From: Cryptomeria japonica
Taxonomy: Eukaryota; Streptophyta; Pinopsida; Cupressales; Cupressaceae
NCBI RefSeq assembly: GCF_030272615.1
Contig: NC_081415.1
Span: forward strand, 265,269,925 to 265,333,924
Direction of reading: 5' to 3'
Length of the DNA stretch: 64,000 nt
Shown here: piece by piece, positions 9,950-20,754 of the stretch
Numbering within the stretch: the first letter of the stretch is position 1
Layout: every line of letters begins with the position of its first letter
Notes under the pieces: model-generated
The model's database searches: none
Seen by the model: only the letters and a program-made list of their open reading frames with translations
What the model was told of the DNA's origin: nothing
Made by a program: the position numbers and the translations under genes

Positions 9950-11260
9950 GGTAGACACATAAATTTGTCCACTAAATTAAATAAATATTTAATATTTGTT
10001 TAATGCACTAATATTATCTTATTAATAAAATGTATATTTGATTAATTCACTCAACCCTATTTGCTAATTTAATTAAACAAATTTCATAACTTTATTTTAA
10101 TTAAAATCACTAACTATTGTCCAACTATTTTGTTTATCTTAATAAAAAACTATTGTCCAACTATTAAATAAACTGATATATTTATTTAATCACCCCCTTT
10201 CCTCTCATTTAAATAAATTAAAGATTTATTTAAAATCCCCAATCAAAATACTCATTTAAATAAATGAATATTTATTTAAAATACCCATTCATTGCAAGTT
10301 GCACAAATAATTAAATGAATTTTTATTTTAATTAAAATCCTATTTTGAATTTTGGAATCTAAGTTGCAAAATAATTGAATAATGCAAAATTTTAAGAAAA
10401 ATGATTACTCAATTAAATGAACAAATTGATTGAAAAGATGCAATCCCCTAGGAAATTGAATTTTAAAATTAGGATTATGTAAAAATAACCTCTTAATTTA
10501 AATTAAAATTACCCACTAGGAGATAGAAATTCAAATTTTAAATTAGGGCTAAAATTAACCTCTTAATTTTAAAAAAATTGAATTGAAAGTGATCTAAAGG
10601 AAAATTTAAAATTAGGGCCTTGTAAAAAGAACCACTTAATTTTAAAATTAGGGCTCTTGTAATAACCACTTAATTTTAAAATTTAAATTTGAAATGATCC
10701 ACAATAAATTAAATTTTAAATTAGGGTCTTGTAGAAAGAGCATCTTAATTTTGAAATTTGAATTTAAAATTAGAGCCAATGTTGAAATTTAAAAAATTAG
10801 AAAATTGGGAAATGCACAAAATTAATTTTAAATTTAAAAATTAGGGTTTTAATTAATCACTTAATTTTAAAATTTCAAATTGAAATTAGATTCAAGATTG
10901 CAATTTTGAATTTGAATTAGAATTAACAACAAATTTGAAGAGGGAAATTCAAAATTTAAACAACCCACAACAACAATTTTAATTTTTTTTTAAATTAGGG
11001 TTTTTGCAATTAACCACTTAATTTTAAAATTTAAATGTGAAATTTGACTTACAAGTGAAAATTTAAATTTTGAAATTGAATAGCACTTATATCTCAAACA
11101 ATTAACTCAAATTATGCAATTCACAAGCTCAATTTTGAAAATGAAAATTAGGGTTTTAATGAAAGTAACCTCTAAATTTTTCAAATTTGCAAGGAAATCA
11201 AACTTGTAAATGAAAATTTGAATTTTAAACTGCATACACACTCAAATATGAAAAAAAAAA
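9950..11260. repeat. AT-rich block with repeated AATTTTAAAATTAGGG-type motifs
   Basis: The motif TTAATTTTAAAATTAGGG and close variants recur more than ten times between about 10,480 and 11,160, at uneven spacing. The core AATTTTAAAATT is palindromic. The block opens with an LTR-like TAGACACATAAATTTGTCC at 9,952, which in copy B reads TGTCGACACATAAATTTATCC (43,419). No coding. It may be the internal region of a non-coding LTR element. Confidence 0.5.
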
Positions 11261-11463
11261 TAGAAGTAAGCATAGGACATGTCGAGTTCACCAAAATGTA
11301 AAGGTGAACATTATCTATAAAAGTGATTTAACAATAAAGTGTATAAGCTATATTTTTAAAAAATGATTAAAAACATGAATTAATTAATTTCATATGAATC
11401 CAATATGAAAATGAAAATAAAAAGAAAGCATAAGACAAGTGGGGTTCACCAAAACGTAAAGGG
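11260..11463 (-). repeat. Tandem doublet of a primer-binding-site-like sequence
   Basis: Two units about 155 bases apart share a purine-rich lead-in, GCATAGGACATGTCG- or GCATAAGACAAGTGG-like sequence, and then GTTCACCAAAA(T/C)GTAAAGG. On the minus strand this reads TTTTGGTGAACC..., the layout of an LTR end followed by a primer site, as at 7,100-7,125. The doublet is also in copy B (44,775-44,815 and 44,935-44,972), so it predates the duplication. Confidence 0.45.
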
Positions 11464-12850
11464 AAAAATTTGATTTGGCAATTTGCAACATAGAAGGAGA
11501 ATTCACCAAATCAATTTTCACTTTTGGGGGGGATTTCCTTTACATTCAAAAGAGGGGAAGAATCCACTAGATCCAATCACAAATTAGATAAGGATTGAAT
11601 ATTAAGTGGATTGATTGATTATGATGAGTTTTTCCCTCTTTTGTAAGTTTAAATGGTGCTTTATGTTAACATGCCAAAATTGAAGACAAAATTGAGAAAA
11701 TACTGAGCTACAGGTTCGAGATTTTGTCATGCATCTGGATCTGGGTAATATAAGCTGATTCAAAGATACCCTATGAAAATGTCCCAAAAAATCAAGGATT
11801 GTGACATTGCCTCTTGGTCCAAACTTTTCACGCATCAAAAAGGCTTTTTTCATCTCTGAGTTTAAAGCTTATTTCCATAAGTATAGGTGCACACCTTTTT
11901 CCTACACACAGAAAGAAAGGGAAATATGCTGGTAATAGGGGCTTTCTTTTAATCAAATCTCGGTTTTAGGATCAACCATGAAATTTAGATAAATGTAATT
12001 TGAAATGGCTGAAAGGAAAGGGTCTCCTTTTGAGGGAGAGGTTGAATTATGTCTGGAAATGAAATAATTATACCTCCTTGTGAAGTTTTGCTTGCCTCCA
12101 CATGGAATTAGGGTTTAATGAAATAGGATGTAAATCTCCACTTCAATGTTTGATCCTTGACTTCATTTCTGCTCCAAGGCTTGAAGGAAGATTGGAAATG
12201 CTCAATTGCTCTTGAATGCTTGAATTCTTGATCGCTTGATGTTGTATGTGTTCTCTTTCTAATTGATGGATGGATGCTCAAATGAGAGGGGAGATACTCT
12301 TTATATACTTTCCTATTGGGTTAATTGACTATTTTTCTAACTTGAGCTGACACAAAGGTGAAAATCCTGCTCAAATTTGAATTGGGAAAAAGGGTTTAAA
12401 TTGGGCCCCTTTTAGGGAGGACCATGGCGCCACACCCTGGTCCTGCCCAATTTTAGGCCAAGATCAAGGTGCACGATAAGTGTAAAGTCAATATTTTTGG
12501 TGTTTGCGATGCATATGAGCATAATTAGGTCTTCAATTAGGCCAGTGGCGCAAAAGCTAAGGTGAAGACCCAAATGCGGTTGAAATTGTAAGGGGTAAAA
12601 TTTAAGGATTCTATAGATATTCTATTTGATCCTGTTCAAAGGTAGCCTCAAGCTAAAGGATTGGGTACTAGCTCTCCAAACCTTATCTCTACAACTAACC
12701 TCCCTGTCCTCCCTATCTAGGTCATCATAACTGCATAGCCTACCTCATGTACCACAAACCGATTAAGCCAAGTTCATCCCAACACATCTATTAAAGGAGT
12801 GGCTTTGTAGCCTATGTTATTTAGGTCATCGTATACACAATATCATGTCT
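11456..12850 (-). mobile_element. LTR-like block, minus orientation, probably a second gypsy-type LTR
   Basis: Starting next to the PBS-like doublet, this block resembles the 7,121-7,889 LTR in plan. A gene-like T-rich stretch is followed by repeated CTTGA words and a minus-strand TATA box (GTATATAAAGAG, 12,297-12,308), then GC-richer U3-like sequence with CCATGGCGCCACACC at 12,421. The far end is not defined: I found no convincing TGT...ACA terminus. Copy B is at about 44,963-46,330. No protein coding is visible. Confidence 0.35.
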
Positions 12851-13345
12851 GCCTTTTCAATGTAACTGTGAATTGGTCAACAAATCAAACACAATCAAAA
12901 TCAACAATTACATCAATTGTCTAAGTCTCAATGAGTAATTTGACTCAGATACCTTGAATTTATGATGCAATTACATCAATTGTCTATCTCAACAAGTCAC
13001 TTTGACTCACTTCCTTAGACTTTATCTTGTCCAAGTGAATAACTGACATCATTTTTATGAATTAAGAGATGAATGACATGTGTAGTAGCCCATGAAACTC
13101 ACTTACTTAGGCTTTATCTTGTCTCAACATGTCACTTTGATGCTCTTTATGTTTAAGGAGTAGCCCATGAAACTCGTAATTAGGAGTGTCATTTAAAACC
13201 TCTAATTTGCATAAAACTTAGAGTTAGGAATATATTTAGGAATATTTGGATTTGATCTCCATTACTAAACTTGGATCTTGGATACCTTTTTTTAAAACTC
13301 AAACATAGGAATGTTTTAGGATTGATTCTAAAATCATTCTTAAGT
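12850..13345. other. Intergenic, no gene seen
   Basis: Shared with copy B (about 46,360-46,856). It contains a short internal repetition: GTCTCAA...GACTC(A)..ACTTA.TTAGACTTTATCTTGTC-type phrases occur at about 12,925, 12,985 and 13,095. Nothing coding is recognised. Confidence 0.4.
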
Positions 13346-13349
13346 TTGA
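13346..13349. other. Target-site duplication, left (TTGA)
   Basis: Matches TTGA at 14,544-14,547. The single copy remains in the empty site at 46,857-46,860. The 4-base length depends on placing the element ends at GGG and CCC; a 3-base TGA duplication would also fit. Confidence 0.6.
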
Positions 13350-14543
13350 GGGCAAGTGCAAGGTAATGAGTCACAAATTCGCAGAAGTCCGTGCATTGGA
13401 AAACACACTCTTATAAACGGGGGCCCGTTTATGCTTCGGGCTATTGAGCCGAAAGGTAACGGGGGTCCAAAGCAAAAATAAACGGGCCCCTATTTTGTTC
13501 TACAATGGGGGCCCACTTTTAAACAAAATGGGCCCCCGTTTTTTAGAAACGGGGGCCCATTTTTAAAAACGGGGGCCCGTTTCTAAAAAACGGGGGGCCC
13601 CGTTTCTAAATCGCATTTTTCCTTTTTTTTCCACAAGCCGCCCTTGTTTGAATACGGGGGCCCGTTTCATGGAAGTTGATTCCACAACCCGCCACTTGGC
13701 TCGGGATTAGGCCCGGGATAGGCCTAGGATGGCCACACCTGAGACATGGACCTGCAAATTCAAATCTCCATGAATGAAAGCACAAATATGAACTTCTGAA
13801 ATAGTTTATGTGCCTCTAATAAGAGAATTTTTATACGTAATTAAAACCCATTTCAGATTATACTGTCTAGATTCTAAATATGTAAATTTATTTAAAAATT
13901 GATTATTTAAACTATTTTCATTTAATTTATACTAAATTGGGTCCATAAATTTGAAATATTAACTAATTTTGTTAATTTAATAACTTTTTTATTTTAAAGA
14001 ATTTTGGAAAAAAAATTATGTCATCAATCTACACAAAATTCTTTTGTCTTTAAAAAAAAAAATCCAAAAATGTTAAGTTTACATCAAATTATGTGGGTCA
14101 TACACATCAAATTTTTAAAAAGATAATTACGGCCATTAAAAAATTAATTAAAAAAAAAATATTAGAAAAAAAAAAACACAAAAATATGCTCATCAATCTT
14201 CAGTGTGTTACAAACCATTTCCCAAAATGGTTTGAGAAAATAATTTTAATTGTGTCAAAAAGTGTGGGTCGTACACATGCATGGTATGGTCCTGAAACAG
14301 GCATTTTTAAAACATAGTTTTTAGAACTCCATTCAAAAAGTTATTTTTTATTATGTGGGTATTAAAATAAATTACATATTTGGAAAGTACACTCAGAGGG
14401 CTATCTTTTATATTATTGACTTTTTCCAAGATTCAATCTCTAAGTGTTTCAAAATTTAAGCTCAAATGAAACAAAATCTGAAAATCAGGGAAAACACTTC
14501 CACTTTTTGGCCAAAAAGTGGACTCATCTTCTTGCATTGACCC
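13350..14543. mobile_element. 1,194-bp non-autonomous DNA transposon with imperfect TIRs
   Basis: Copy A has this block and copy B does not. B reads straight through the site (AAGTTTGAGTTTGAGTGAC at 46,853). A has TTGA on each side (13,346-13,349 and 14,544-14,547), so removing the block plus one TTGA gives the B sequence exactly. The ends are inverted repeats: GGGCAAGTGCAAGG..ATGAGTC at the left and the complement of GGGTCAATGCAAGA..ATGAGTC at the right, 17 of 23 positions matching without gaps. There is no transposase ORF. The interior is GC-rich and palindromic at the left and AT-rich at the right. The superfamily is unclear; a 4-base duplication with GGG ends is not diagnostic. Confidence 0.75.
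13415..13677. repeat. Array of GC-rich palindromes (AAACGGGGGCCCGTTT type)
   Basis: At least eight variants of GGGGGCCC or GGGCCCCC lie at about 13,419, 13,462, 13,483, 13,507, 13,530, 13,551, 13,571, 13,592 and 13,656, mostly flanked by A or T runs. Each core is nearly self-complementary, and neighbours can also pair with each other. The array lies inside the 1.19-kb transposon and stands out sharply from the AT-rich surroundings. Confidence 0.85.
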
Positions 14544-14547
14544 TTGA

Positions 14548-15620
14548 GTTTGAGTGACAAAAAAAAGTGAACTATGAAACTGAGACTTATGAAACATTTT
14601 GGGAAACTTGGACTAAAACCTGAAGGTAGGAAATATTTTTGGATAATTCCAATTTCACTCCCAGGTTTGAGTTTGCATTATGAAATTTGATTTTAGGATT
14701 CTTGATTGAATATGCTATCCTAGAAGACTTCTAGGATAAATTTATTGATTCCCTCCACATTCCGAGTTTAGATATGTTTTGCATTCTTTATCTTATTCCA
14801 TTGGCTACTCCTTAAACTGAGTTTGGATATGCTTTTGCATTTTGCTTGATGGTGTTTATATTCTTTAATCTCCCAAGTTCCAATCTCAAGCTCCTATTTG
14901 AGGTGAGGTTTGGATTTTACTTAGGTTCTTGGATTTGCATCCTTACCTCTTCTCTATGTTCTTTTCATTTCCTAGTTCTCCTTATGTTAAGTCTAGTCTT
15001 AGATTCCCATTAAAACCTTATTCTCTTCATTGTATTAAATGTTCTTATGATATTTAGACTTTACCTTATGCTCCCTCACTTGCTTCTAGGGTGTAATGTA
15101 AATAGTTTCAAGACAACACCACGTCAATTTCGAACCTAATGAAAGTTCCAAATGCTTTATGAGTCAATGTCTAAATCCTTTAACGACTTCTTCAAAGACA
15201 TTCTATTTTAAACCCCATTCTTTCATTCCGACTCTCCATGTTTGCATGATTCATTTTAGCCCAATCTTTATACTTCTCTCGATCTCTACGACACTAATTT
15301 GATGCAAGACCCTTGTCTCTCTCTCTCTCCTTTCTTCAACATGATAGGATTGCTATATAAAACCAATGATATTAGTTTTTAAGTATGAGAATGAGAAAGA
15401 CATTAATTTTTTTTCAACGCTCTTTACGTTTCCCATCTAAAAAAATCAAGTAATATTGAATTTTGACTCTAAATAAAATTCTATGAAAATATTTATTGCT
15501 CACAAAAATATAATACTTTTTTTAAGAATAAAAGTTGTATACTAAAACACAACTCTAAATCTACTAACAATAATAAAAATAAGAATGAAAAAAAATTCTT
15601 TAAAAATTATTAAACTAAAA
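14548..15620. other. Intergenic, no gene seen
   Basis: Shared with copy B (46,861-47,920). It contains a CT microsatellite (CTCTCTCTCTCTCC, about 15,317-15,330) that is shorter in B. No coding frame is conserved between the copies. Confidence 0.4.
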
Positions 15621-16560
15621 ATTCCTTGCCCTTTCGTGCAGCGGTTCTTTTTTTCTTGGCCTTGCTTGTTAGAGTTGCTAATGAATTTTTTGGCATATAC
15701 TATTGCTGGAGTTTTGTGTGTTCTAGTGATTTTGTTGTTCTCAATTATTATGTTTTTCTATTTTGAGCTGGTGTTGCTCCTCTTGTTGGCTAGATTTTGC
15801 TAGTAGTTTTTTAGAGCTCGTTCTAGCGTTGGTTTGTTTTTGGTTAGTGTTTGGTTTTGTCTAAGATTTTTTTATCCATCTTTCTTTCAGATGGGAAAAT
15901 GTTGTTCTTGGTTGGGCTCCTTCTTGTATGGCTTCTATGGAGGTGAAGTCTGCCCCAATTGAGGTGGGGTCTCTGATGACTACTTTGTTGGGGAAATGGT
16001 GTATTTTTCTCTCTTTCCTATTCCTTATTGAGGTGGGGGCATCTCCTACTGAGGTGGAGATCTGCAATGGTGGTTGTTCTATGTGGTATTATGTCAAATG
16101 GTGCTGCTTAAATGCTATAATGTGGCCTGTTTAGTTCACCCCTCTATATATCTTCTTCTCTATTGCCCCTATTGAGGTGGAGAGGAGTTCATTTGGCGAG
16201 GAGTTGATTTACTGTTAGGCATTCCAAGCTAGAAGTTGTTGGTTGGTTTAGGGTGCCAAATCATAACCCATATTGATGATTTGGGGAACCTTGGAAAAAT
16301 CCCTCCTCCTTTTGCACCTGGTTCTCTGGGAGGTTCTTTAGTTGGATGGTTTGTCTTCCATCTTTTTTATGTCTCTCTAGATAGTTAGTTTCTTGAAGTC
16401 AAGATTTTGGGAGCCTTTTTAAATCCCATGTTTATGGCCCTTTTTGTTCTATGTGTTGTGTTCTGCTCTGTCGGGTTGAATGCCTTTCCTTCTTTGTACA
16501 AGTGTTCAAGGCCCTTTCAAAATAATTTCTTATATAATAAAAAAGAAATATGATATTATC
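15620..16560 (+). mobile_element. LINE-derived 3' end, copy A
   Basis: About 0.94 kb of TG-rich, non-AT-rich sequence ending in GTCGGGTTGAATGCCTTTCC, TTTGTACAAG, GGCCCTTTC and an ATATAATAAAAAAG tail, the layout of a plant LINE 3' untranslated end. A short internal repeat (ATTGAGGTGG(G) at about 15,957, 16,027 and 16,170) is present. Copy B has it at about 47,920-48,850, and the older copy C lacks it, so it inserted between the two duplication events. No ORF2 domain is recognisable; the 68-codon ORF at 15,928-16,134 is not supported. Confidence 0.55.
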
Positions 16561-17685
16561 AAATAATAAAGAAATAAATGACATTCAATAGAAAAATAAA
16601 ATAAAATAAAATAAATGATAGTAAAACTAAAATAAGCATCAAAACCACAATAGAACAATTTCTATTTGCTTTACACTTTTCATTTTAAAGGATAATGAGT
16701 GGTGCATCACAAAACATGGTCTATATATGTGATATCCTAATATCCAATATTATAAGGAAAAATTCTATCTATATGATAACTCCAAATTTAGTTAAAGTAT
16801 TTATTATTAATATTGTAGATGCTTATTCATTCTCAAATTAAGGAAAAATATTCCTTCTTGTTCTCAACTTATCTATAGAAAAATCAAAATTATTCTAGGG
16901 AAATTTCATTTCTAAAGATCAAAATGATTCTATAATTGTCCATGGCATTCAAAAGAAAATAGCTTGTTAATTATTTTAGTTGTTTCTTAATTGAAACTTA
17001 TATTTTGATTCAAACCACCTATGATATTCAAGTTTGGCATGAAATACTGGGTCAAATATAAGAGGCCTCAATAACATAGTTGTGACAAGTTCACTCATAA
17101 TTGATATTAAATTAGAAGATTGAAAATAATGGTTGTTAGGTAATTGACATATCTTACCTTTTAATAAAGATCACATTGACAATTCTTCTAATATACTAAA
17201 ATTGATTCACAATGATGTAATGGAATAACTACATGTTCATTCCTTTAATAGATCTATTTATTAATTAAATTTGATTGATTATTATATTAAATAATATAAG
17301 AATATTATTCTAAATATAAAATGATATTGTTCCTAAATTAAAAAATTAATGCCCGATATAAATATAAATCTAACTTTTAAGCAAATATAATTTAAAAAAT
17401 AATTCAAAAATATAAAAATAAATATTTAAGCAATTTTACATCTATTTTGTAAAACTCCCCATTCCATCATGAAAATGATCCATCTATTTTGAAACTCTTG
17501 TTAACAAAAGAGAATAACTGTCAAGAAAGAAACTCATGTTTAAATTTTTTTTTTTTTTTTAAAGTTTGGGCTGGGAAGACTACTATGGAAATCGCCTTTG
17601 GTAATTACAATGATGATGCTTGTTAGTACCTGTTCTGGTCAATGCTTCAGTAAAAGGAAGTCTCATGAAGTAGTTGTATTTTGTT

Positions 17686-17689
<4 letters not shown>
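16561..17689. other. AT-rich intergenic, no gene seen
   Basis: Shared with copy B (48,850-49,940) and, more weakly, with copy C (about 24,900-25,850). Only short chance ORFs. Confidence 0.45.

Positions 17690-17771
<82 letters not shown>
17690..17771. repeat. (AT)n microsatellite, ~82 bp
   Basis: An uninterrupted run of alternating A and T. It lies in a segment of about 195 bases (17,612-17,808) that is missing from copy B, where the flanks join at about 49,940. Confidence 0.95.
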
Positions 17772-17777
<6 letters not shown>

Positions 17778-18162
17778 TTTATAATCAACCTTTTTTAATA
17801 TAGTTATGAATTATTTTAATTTTATTTTTATGTATTTATAAATAAAATAAAATGATTTATATTGGAAGCAGTTTTTAAATCATGTTAAAAATCATGTTTG
17901 TAAATTGTAAGAAATTATGTGAGAGTATGTGGAGATAAAATTAAACATGTTATAATAAAAATAGAAATACTTAAAGTAATATCTAAACAAAAAATTAAAA
18001 AAATTGATTACATTTTTTCAAATAAAAAATTCAATTATAACAATAATCTCATTCAGATTATTGATTTTGTCTAAAATTATAAAGATAAAAAAATATGTAA
18101 CAATTATTTATATAAGATAAAATAAATTAAATAATTATCTGAACATCCAAATACCTAACAAC

Positions 18163-18751
18163 AATTAGTTCAAGAGGTTAAAAAGAAAAGCTTCTCCCAG
18201 GTGGTGGCACAGGTTCCTCAGACTGAGGGTACGCCTCTTGTTTCTGGTGTTGCCTTGCCTCAGGAATGTGTGGATGCCTGCGGTGGCATCTCGAGTGATC
18301 ATTTGAAAAATGATGGATCTTCCTCTTCGATGGATGACCCTCTTACATCTCAAATTGTGGCTGCTGTCTCTGCGTCTCTGGATGATGGCTCTATTCCTCC
18401 TGATGAGGGGAGGTCCTCTATTTTGGAGCCATCCTCTTGGCAAAAGGCTGCTGCTAGGGTTGAGGAGGGATGGATTACTGTTAAAAGTAAAAAATCTAAA
18501 TTGTCCCAGTCCTCTTTTGATATGACCCTTCGATCCCATAAAGGTAGGTCAAATTCTTGGTGGGGGTTAATGTTGTTCCCTTTCTTTTGATTGGCTGGGC
18601 CAAATCTCTTTTGTGTTCTGTTTCTTTGAGTGGTCTTTCAAGTTTATCTTTCAGTTTGGGTTGCAGGTCCTTCTAAAACCTATCTTGTAAAGGGTTTCTG
18701 GTCCCTTAAAAACTTGTTTTTCCTAAATCAAAAACAATTAATTCAAGAGGT
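18163..18751 (+). mobile_element. LINE ORF1-type retroposon fragment, copy A only, with target duplications
   Basis: The body 18,179-18,735 is bounded by a 16-base duplication, AATTAGTTCAAGAGGT at 18,163-18,178 and AATTAATTCAAGAGGT at 18,736-18,751, one mismatch. Copy B has a single uninterrupted AATTAATTCAAGAGG at 50,263-50,277. The insert carries the C-terminal part of LINE ORF1 and then a short 3' end finishing GTTTTTCCTAAATCAAAAAC. That 3' end matches the ends of the minus-strand elements at 53,132 and 54,244. Confidence 0.8.
18201..18590 (+). pseudogene. LINE ORF1 protein, C-terminal fragment
   Basis: A 129-codon open frame, Ser/Asp-rich for about 75 residues, ending in ARVEEGWITVKSKKSK and then SSFDMTLRSHKG. 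The same C-terminal signature (AKVEEGWIT(V/I)KGKHS and FDMTLRS) ends the ORF1 frames at 53,313-53,585 and 54,378-55,379. The DUF4283-like domain and zinc knuckle expected upstream are missing because the insert is 5'-truncated. ORF1 proteins bind LINE RNA. There is no ORF2 after it, only about 150 bases of 3' sequence. Confidence 0.65.
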
Positions 18752-19018
18752 AAATTGTTTACCTTCAATACAGCATAACAATCTTAGTGATAAGAATGTA
18801 GACAAATTAAGATTTGAGTTGAAGGATGCAACAACTTATAATCCTTCATTAAAAAACTTAATATCCTCTTCATCCAATACATTGCAAAGATATGAAAGCC
18901 AAACACATTACAAAGAGGGAAGCATAGCGCATGCATTTGATGAATTTGAAAGACATTTGGACGTCTTATTTACCCTAATCCATACCCCTTCTTCCTCTTT
19001 CAAAGGGCTATTCTCTTA
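18751..19018 (+). pseudogene. Exon-like ORF, copy A (unrecognised)
   Basis: The 129-codon frame opened at 18,630 becomes shared with copy B only after the LINE insert, from about 18,751. It reads NLSDKNVDKLRFELKDATTY, then a Ser-rich stretch (LISSSSNTLQRYESQTHY), then AFDEFERHLDVLFTLIH, and stops at 19,016-19,018. The frame stays open in B (50,275-50,546), is largely open in D (52,935-53,105), and is broken in C by a one-base loss. This looks more like an old exon than chance, but I do not recognise the family, and no start codon or splice sites are established. Confidence 0.4.
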
Positions 19019-19080
19019 AGCAAGCATCAAACAACTTTGCAAATCTGAAATCATTATAGCAGAATTCACATGAGCCTTAT

Positions 19081-19341
19081 GTGAGCTCAATTTTGTTGTA
19101 CTTTGTCATCATTTTTACAGCTGACTTTAAAACAATGGCCCTTGGAGCAAAAGATGTTGAAACCAGAGTTCTATCATTAGTTGAATTTGAATCCTCTCCA
19201 ACTTCAGATTTGGAATTTGAATACTTTCTTCAAGAGACAAATTTCCAGTCTTTGGAGCTGCCACGTCTTCCTTCATTTGGCTTTCTCATTTCTCTACACT
19301 TAGCTGTAACTTCACCAAAGACAGGAAATCGGGTCTCTTGA
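19081..19341 (+). pseudogene. Second exon-like ORF, copy A (unrecognised)
   Basis: An 86-codon frame whose last 68 or so residues (MALGAKDVETRVLSLVEFES... to TGNRVS) are nearly identical in copy B (50,893-51,180). The N-terminal parts differ because A lacks about 300 bases present in B near 50,640-50,940. High identity between A and B is expected from a young duplication and does not by itself show coding. Function unknown. Confidence 0.25.
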
Positions 19342-20754
19342 AGAAAGGATCTCAATTTTCTATTTTATGCCGTAGCTATATATATATATTCGAATTCAAA
19401 AAGATGAAAATCATTTGAATTTTTAGAGGATTCAAATTCAGCTAATTGCGGAGCTCTGGTTTGGACATCTTTTGCTCTTGTTTCGCATTTTTAAGGCCCA
19501 CTTGGAATTTCAGTTGAGAAGTTGCAACCTGCAAAACCCTTTTCTCTTAGATTGTAAATCATTTTCTACTAAACGTTTTAATTTTGCCTGGTAAGTTCTA
19601 GACTCGTCTCTTATCAAGAGTAGTAGAATGAAAATTTCTAAGAGGTATGAAAGAATTAGTGAAAAAATAGAAAAACAGTTAAAAATAATAAAAGTTCTAC
19701 ATAAAATGCCCTATAATCATCCTCACAGCAATCTTATTGAAGAATCTAAAGCTAATGTAAAGATGCCAAGATTTCCTGATTATTGATAAAGCTTTAAAAT
19801 TATCGGGCCTGTGGAGCCTGTTAGAATCCATCTCTAGAAAATACCAAAGAACAACAAAAATATATACACATTCTTAAGCTCGTTCAAAACGCCCAACATA
19901 TGTTTATATTATTTCTCTCCTCTCTACAGAGGTTGACAGAATATGGCAGCTGTCTTGATATATATAGAAGGGGAAGATATTTTAAAATCTCTTATCCACA
20001 GAATGGTAGAAGAACTGCTGTTACATCTCATCTTTTCTGAATGACCAACTTTATGTCTGCTCACACCAAATGCGCAGTTATTTTAACCACCATTTCTCTG
20101 TCATGGAGAATCACCTTCATCTACGTTTCCATACTTCATCACATCTTTCACCTTCCTAAATTTCGTACAAATGTTATGGAAAGAGCATAAAATGATTCCA
20201 GTGTAATCTCCTTCAACTTGTGACTATAAACTTTAAAAAATGATTCCAGTGTATGTAGTCATAAGATATCCTTGAATATCCTTGAAAACATCTCTGTCCT
20301 TGAATATCCTTCATCACTGTGAATATGTTATTTTCTTGTTGCAATTAAGTTATCATATTCACCGTTTGAACATTGTGGAATAATTAATAACTATATCCGT
20401 ACCCAGATCCCAGAAAATATTTTTAAATCTGATTGCTACTTAATATTTTTTCCTCAAAATTAAGTTTACATCCGATCCTTTCCAAGATGAACATTATTAG
20501 AAAATCTTTAAGTAAATTAAATTAAAATTTATTATAGTTATTTTTATCTATCAAATGTTTGTAACTCATATTTGACTGCAAGGAAATTAAAGATGAGTCA
20601 ATAAATTCTAATAATGTTTTACACTTTTTTGTTGAGTATAATTTTGATCAATTTTCCTCTAAGATGTAATATTGGGTAGGGATCACATAAGAGAATGCAT
20701 TAATTTTCTTGTTTCAAATGAGGAAGTGTTTTAAACCATCAATTAGGTGAGATT
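19342..20754. other. Intergenic, no gene seen; duplication boundary near 20,600
   Basis: Shared with B until 20,599 (B 52,429). Beyond that, 20,600-20,750 resembles copy C at about 30,250-30,350. It includes a repeated phrase CCTTGAATATCCTT at about 20,270 and 20,297. Confidence 0.4.

Larger units (their letters stand above)
3850..20600 (+). repeat. Segmental duplication, copy A
   Basis: A roughly 16.7-kb block that recurs in the same orientation at 37,279-52,429. Landmarks in order in both copies: gag N-terminus, leader with a 20-base motif, LTR, AT-rich block with TTAGGG-like repeats, PBS-like doublet, LTR-like block, LINE 3' end, exon-like ORF. A carries two insertions absent from B (13,350-14,543 and 18,179-18,735) and a microsatellite segment (about 17,612-17,808). 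B carries about 300 bp (50,640-50,960) that A lacks. By eye the copies differ at roughly one base in 15 to 20. Confidence 0.9.

Noticed and set aside
10480-11160. Interstitial telomeric repeat because of the TTAGGG words
   Set aside because: The words are spaced and embedded in a longer AT palindrome, and plant telomeres are usually TTTAGGG arrays.
13415-13677. CpG island of a gene promoter
   Set aside because: The GC content comes from a repeated GGGGGCCC palindrome inside a transposon that is absent from copy B, and no gene follows.
15928-16134. A short protein gene (68 codons)
   Set aside because: Not kept in frame in copy B, where an indel changes the reading; the sequence is LINE 3' end.
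18165-18539. 124-codon minus-strand ORF
   Set aside because: Shadow of the LINE ORF1 frame on the plus strand.
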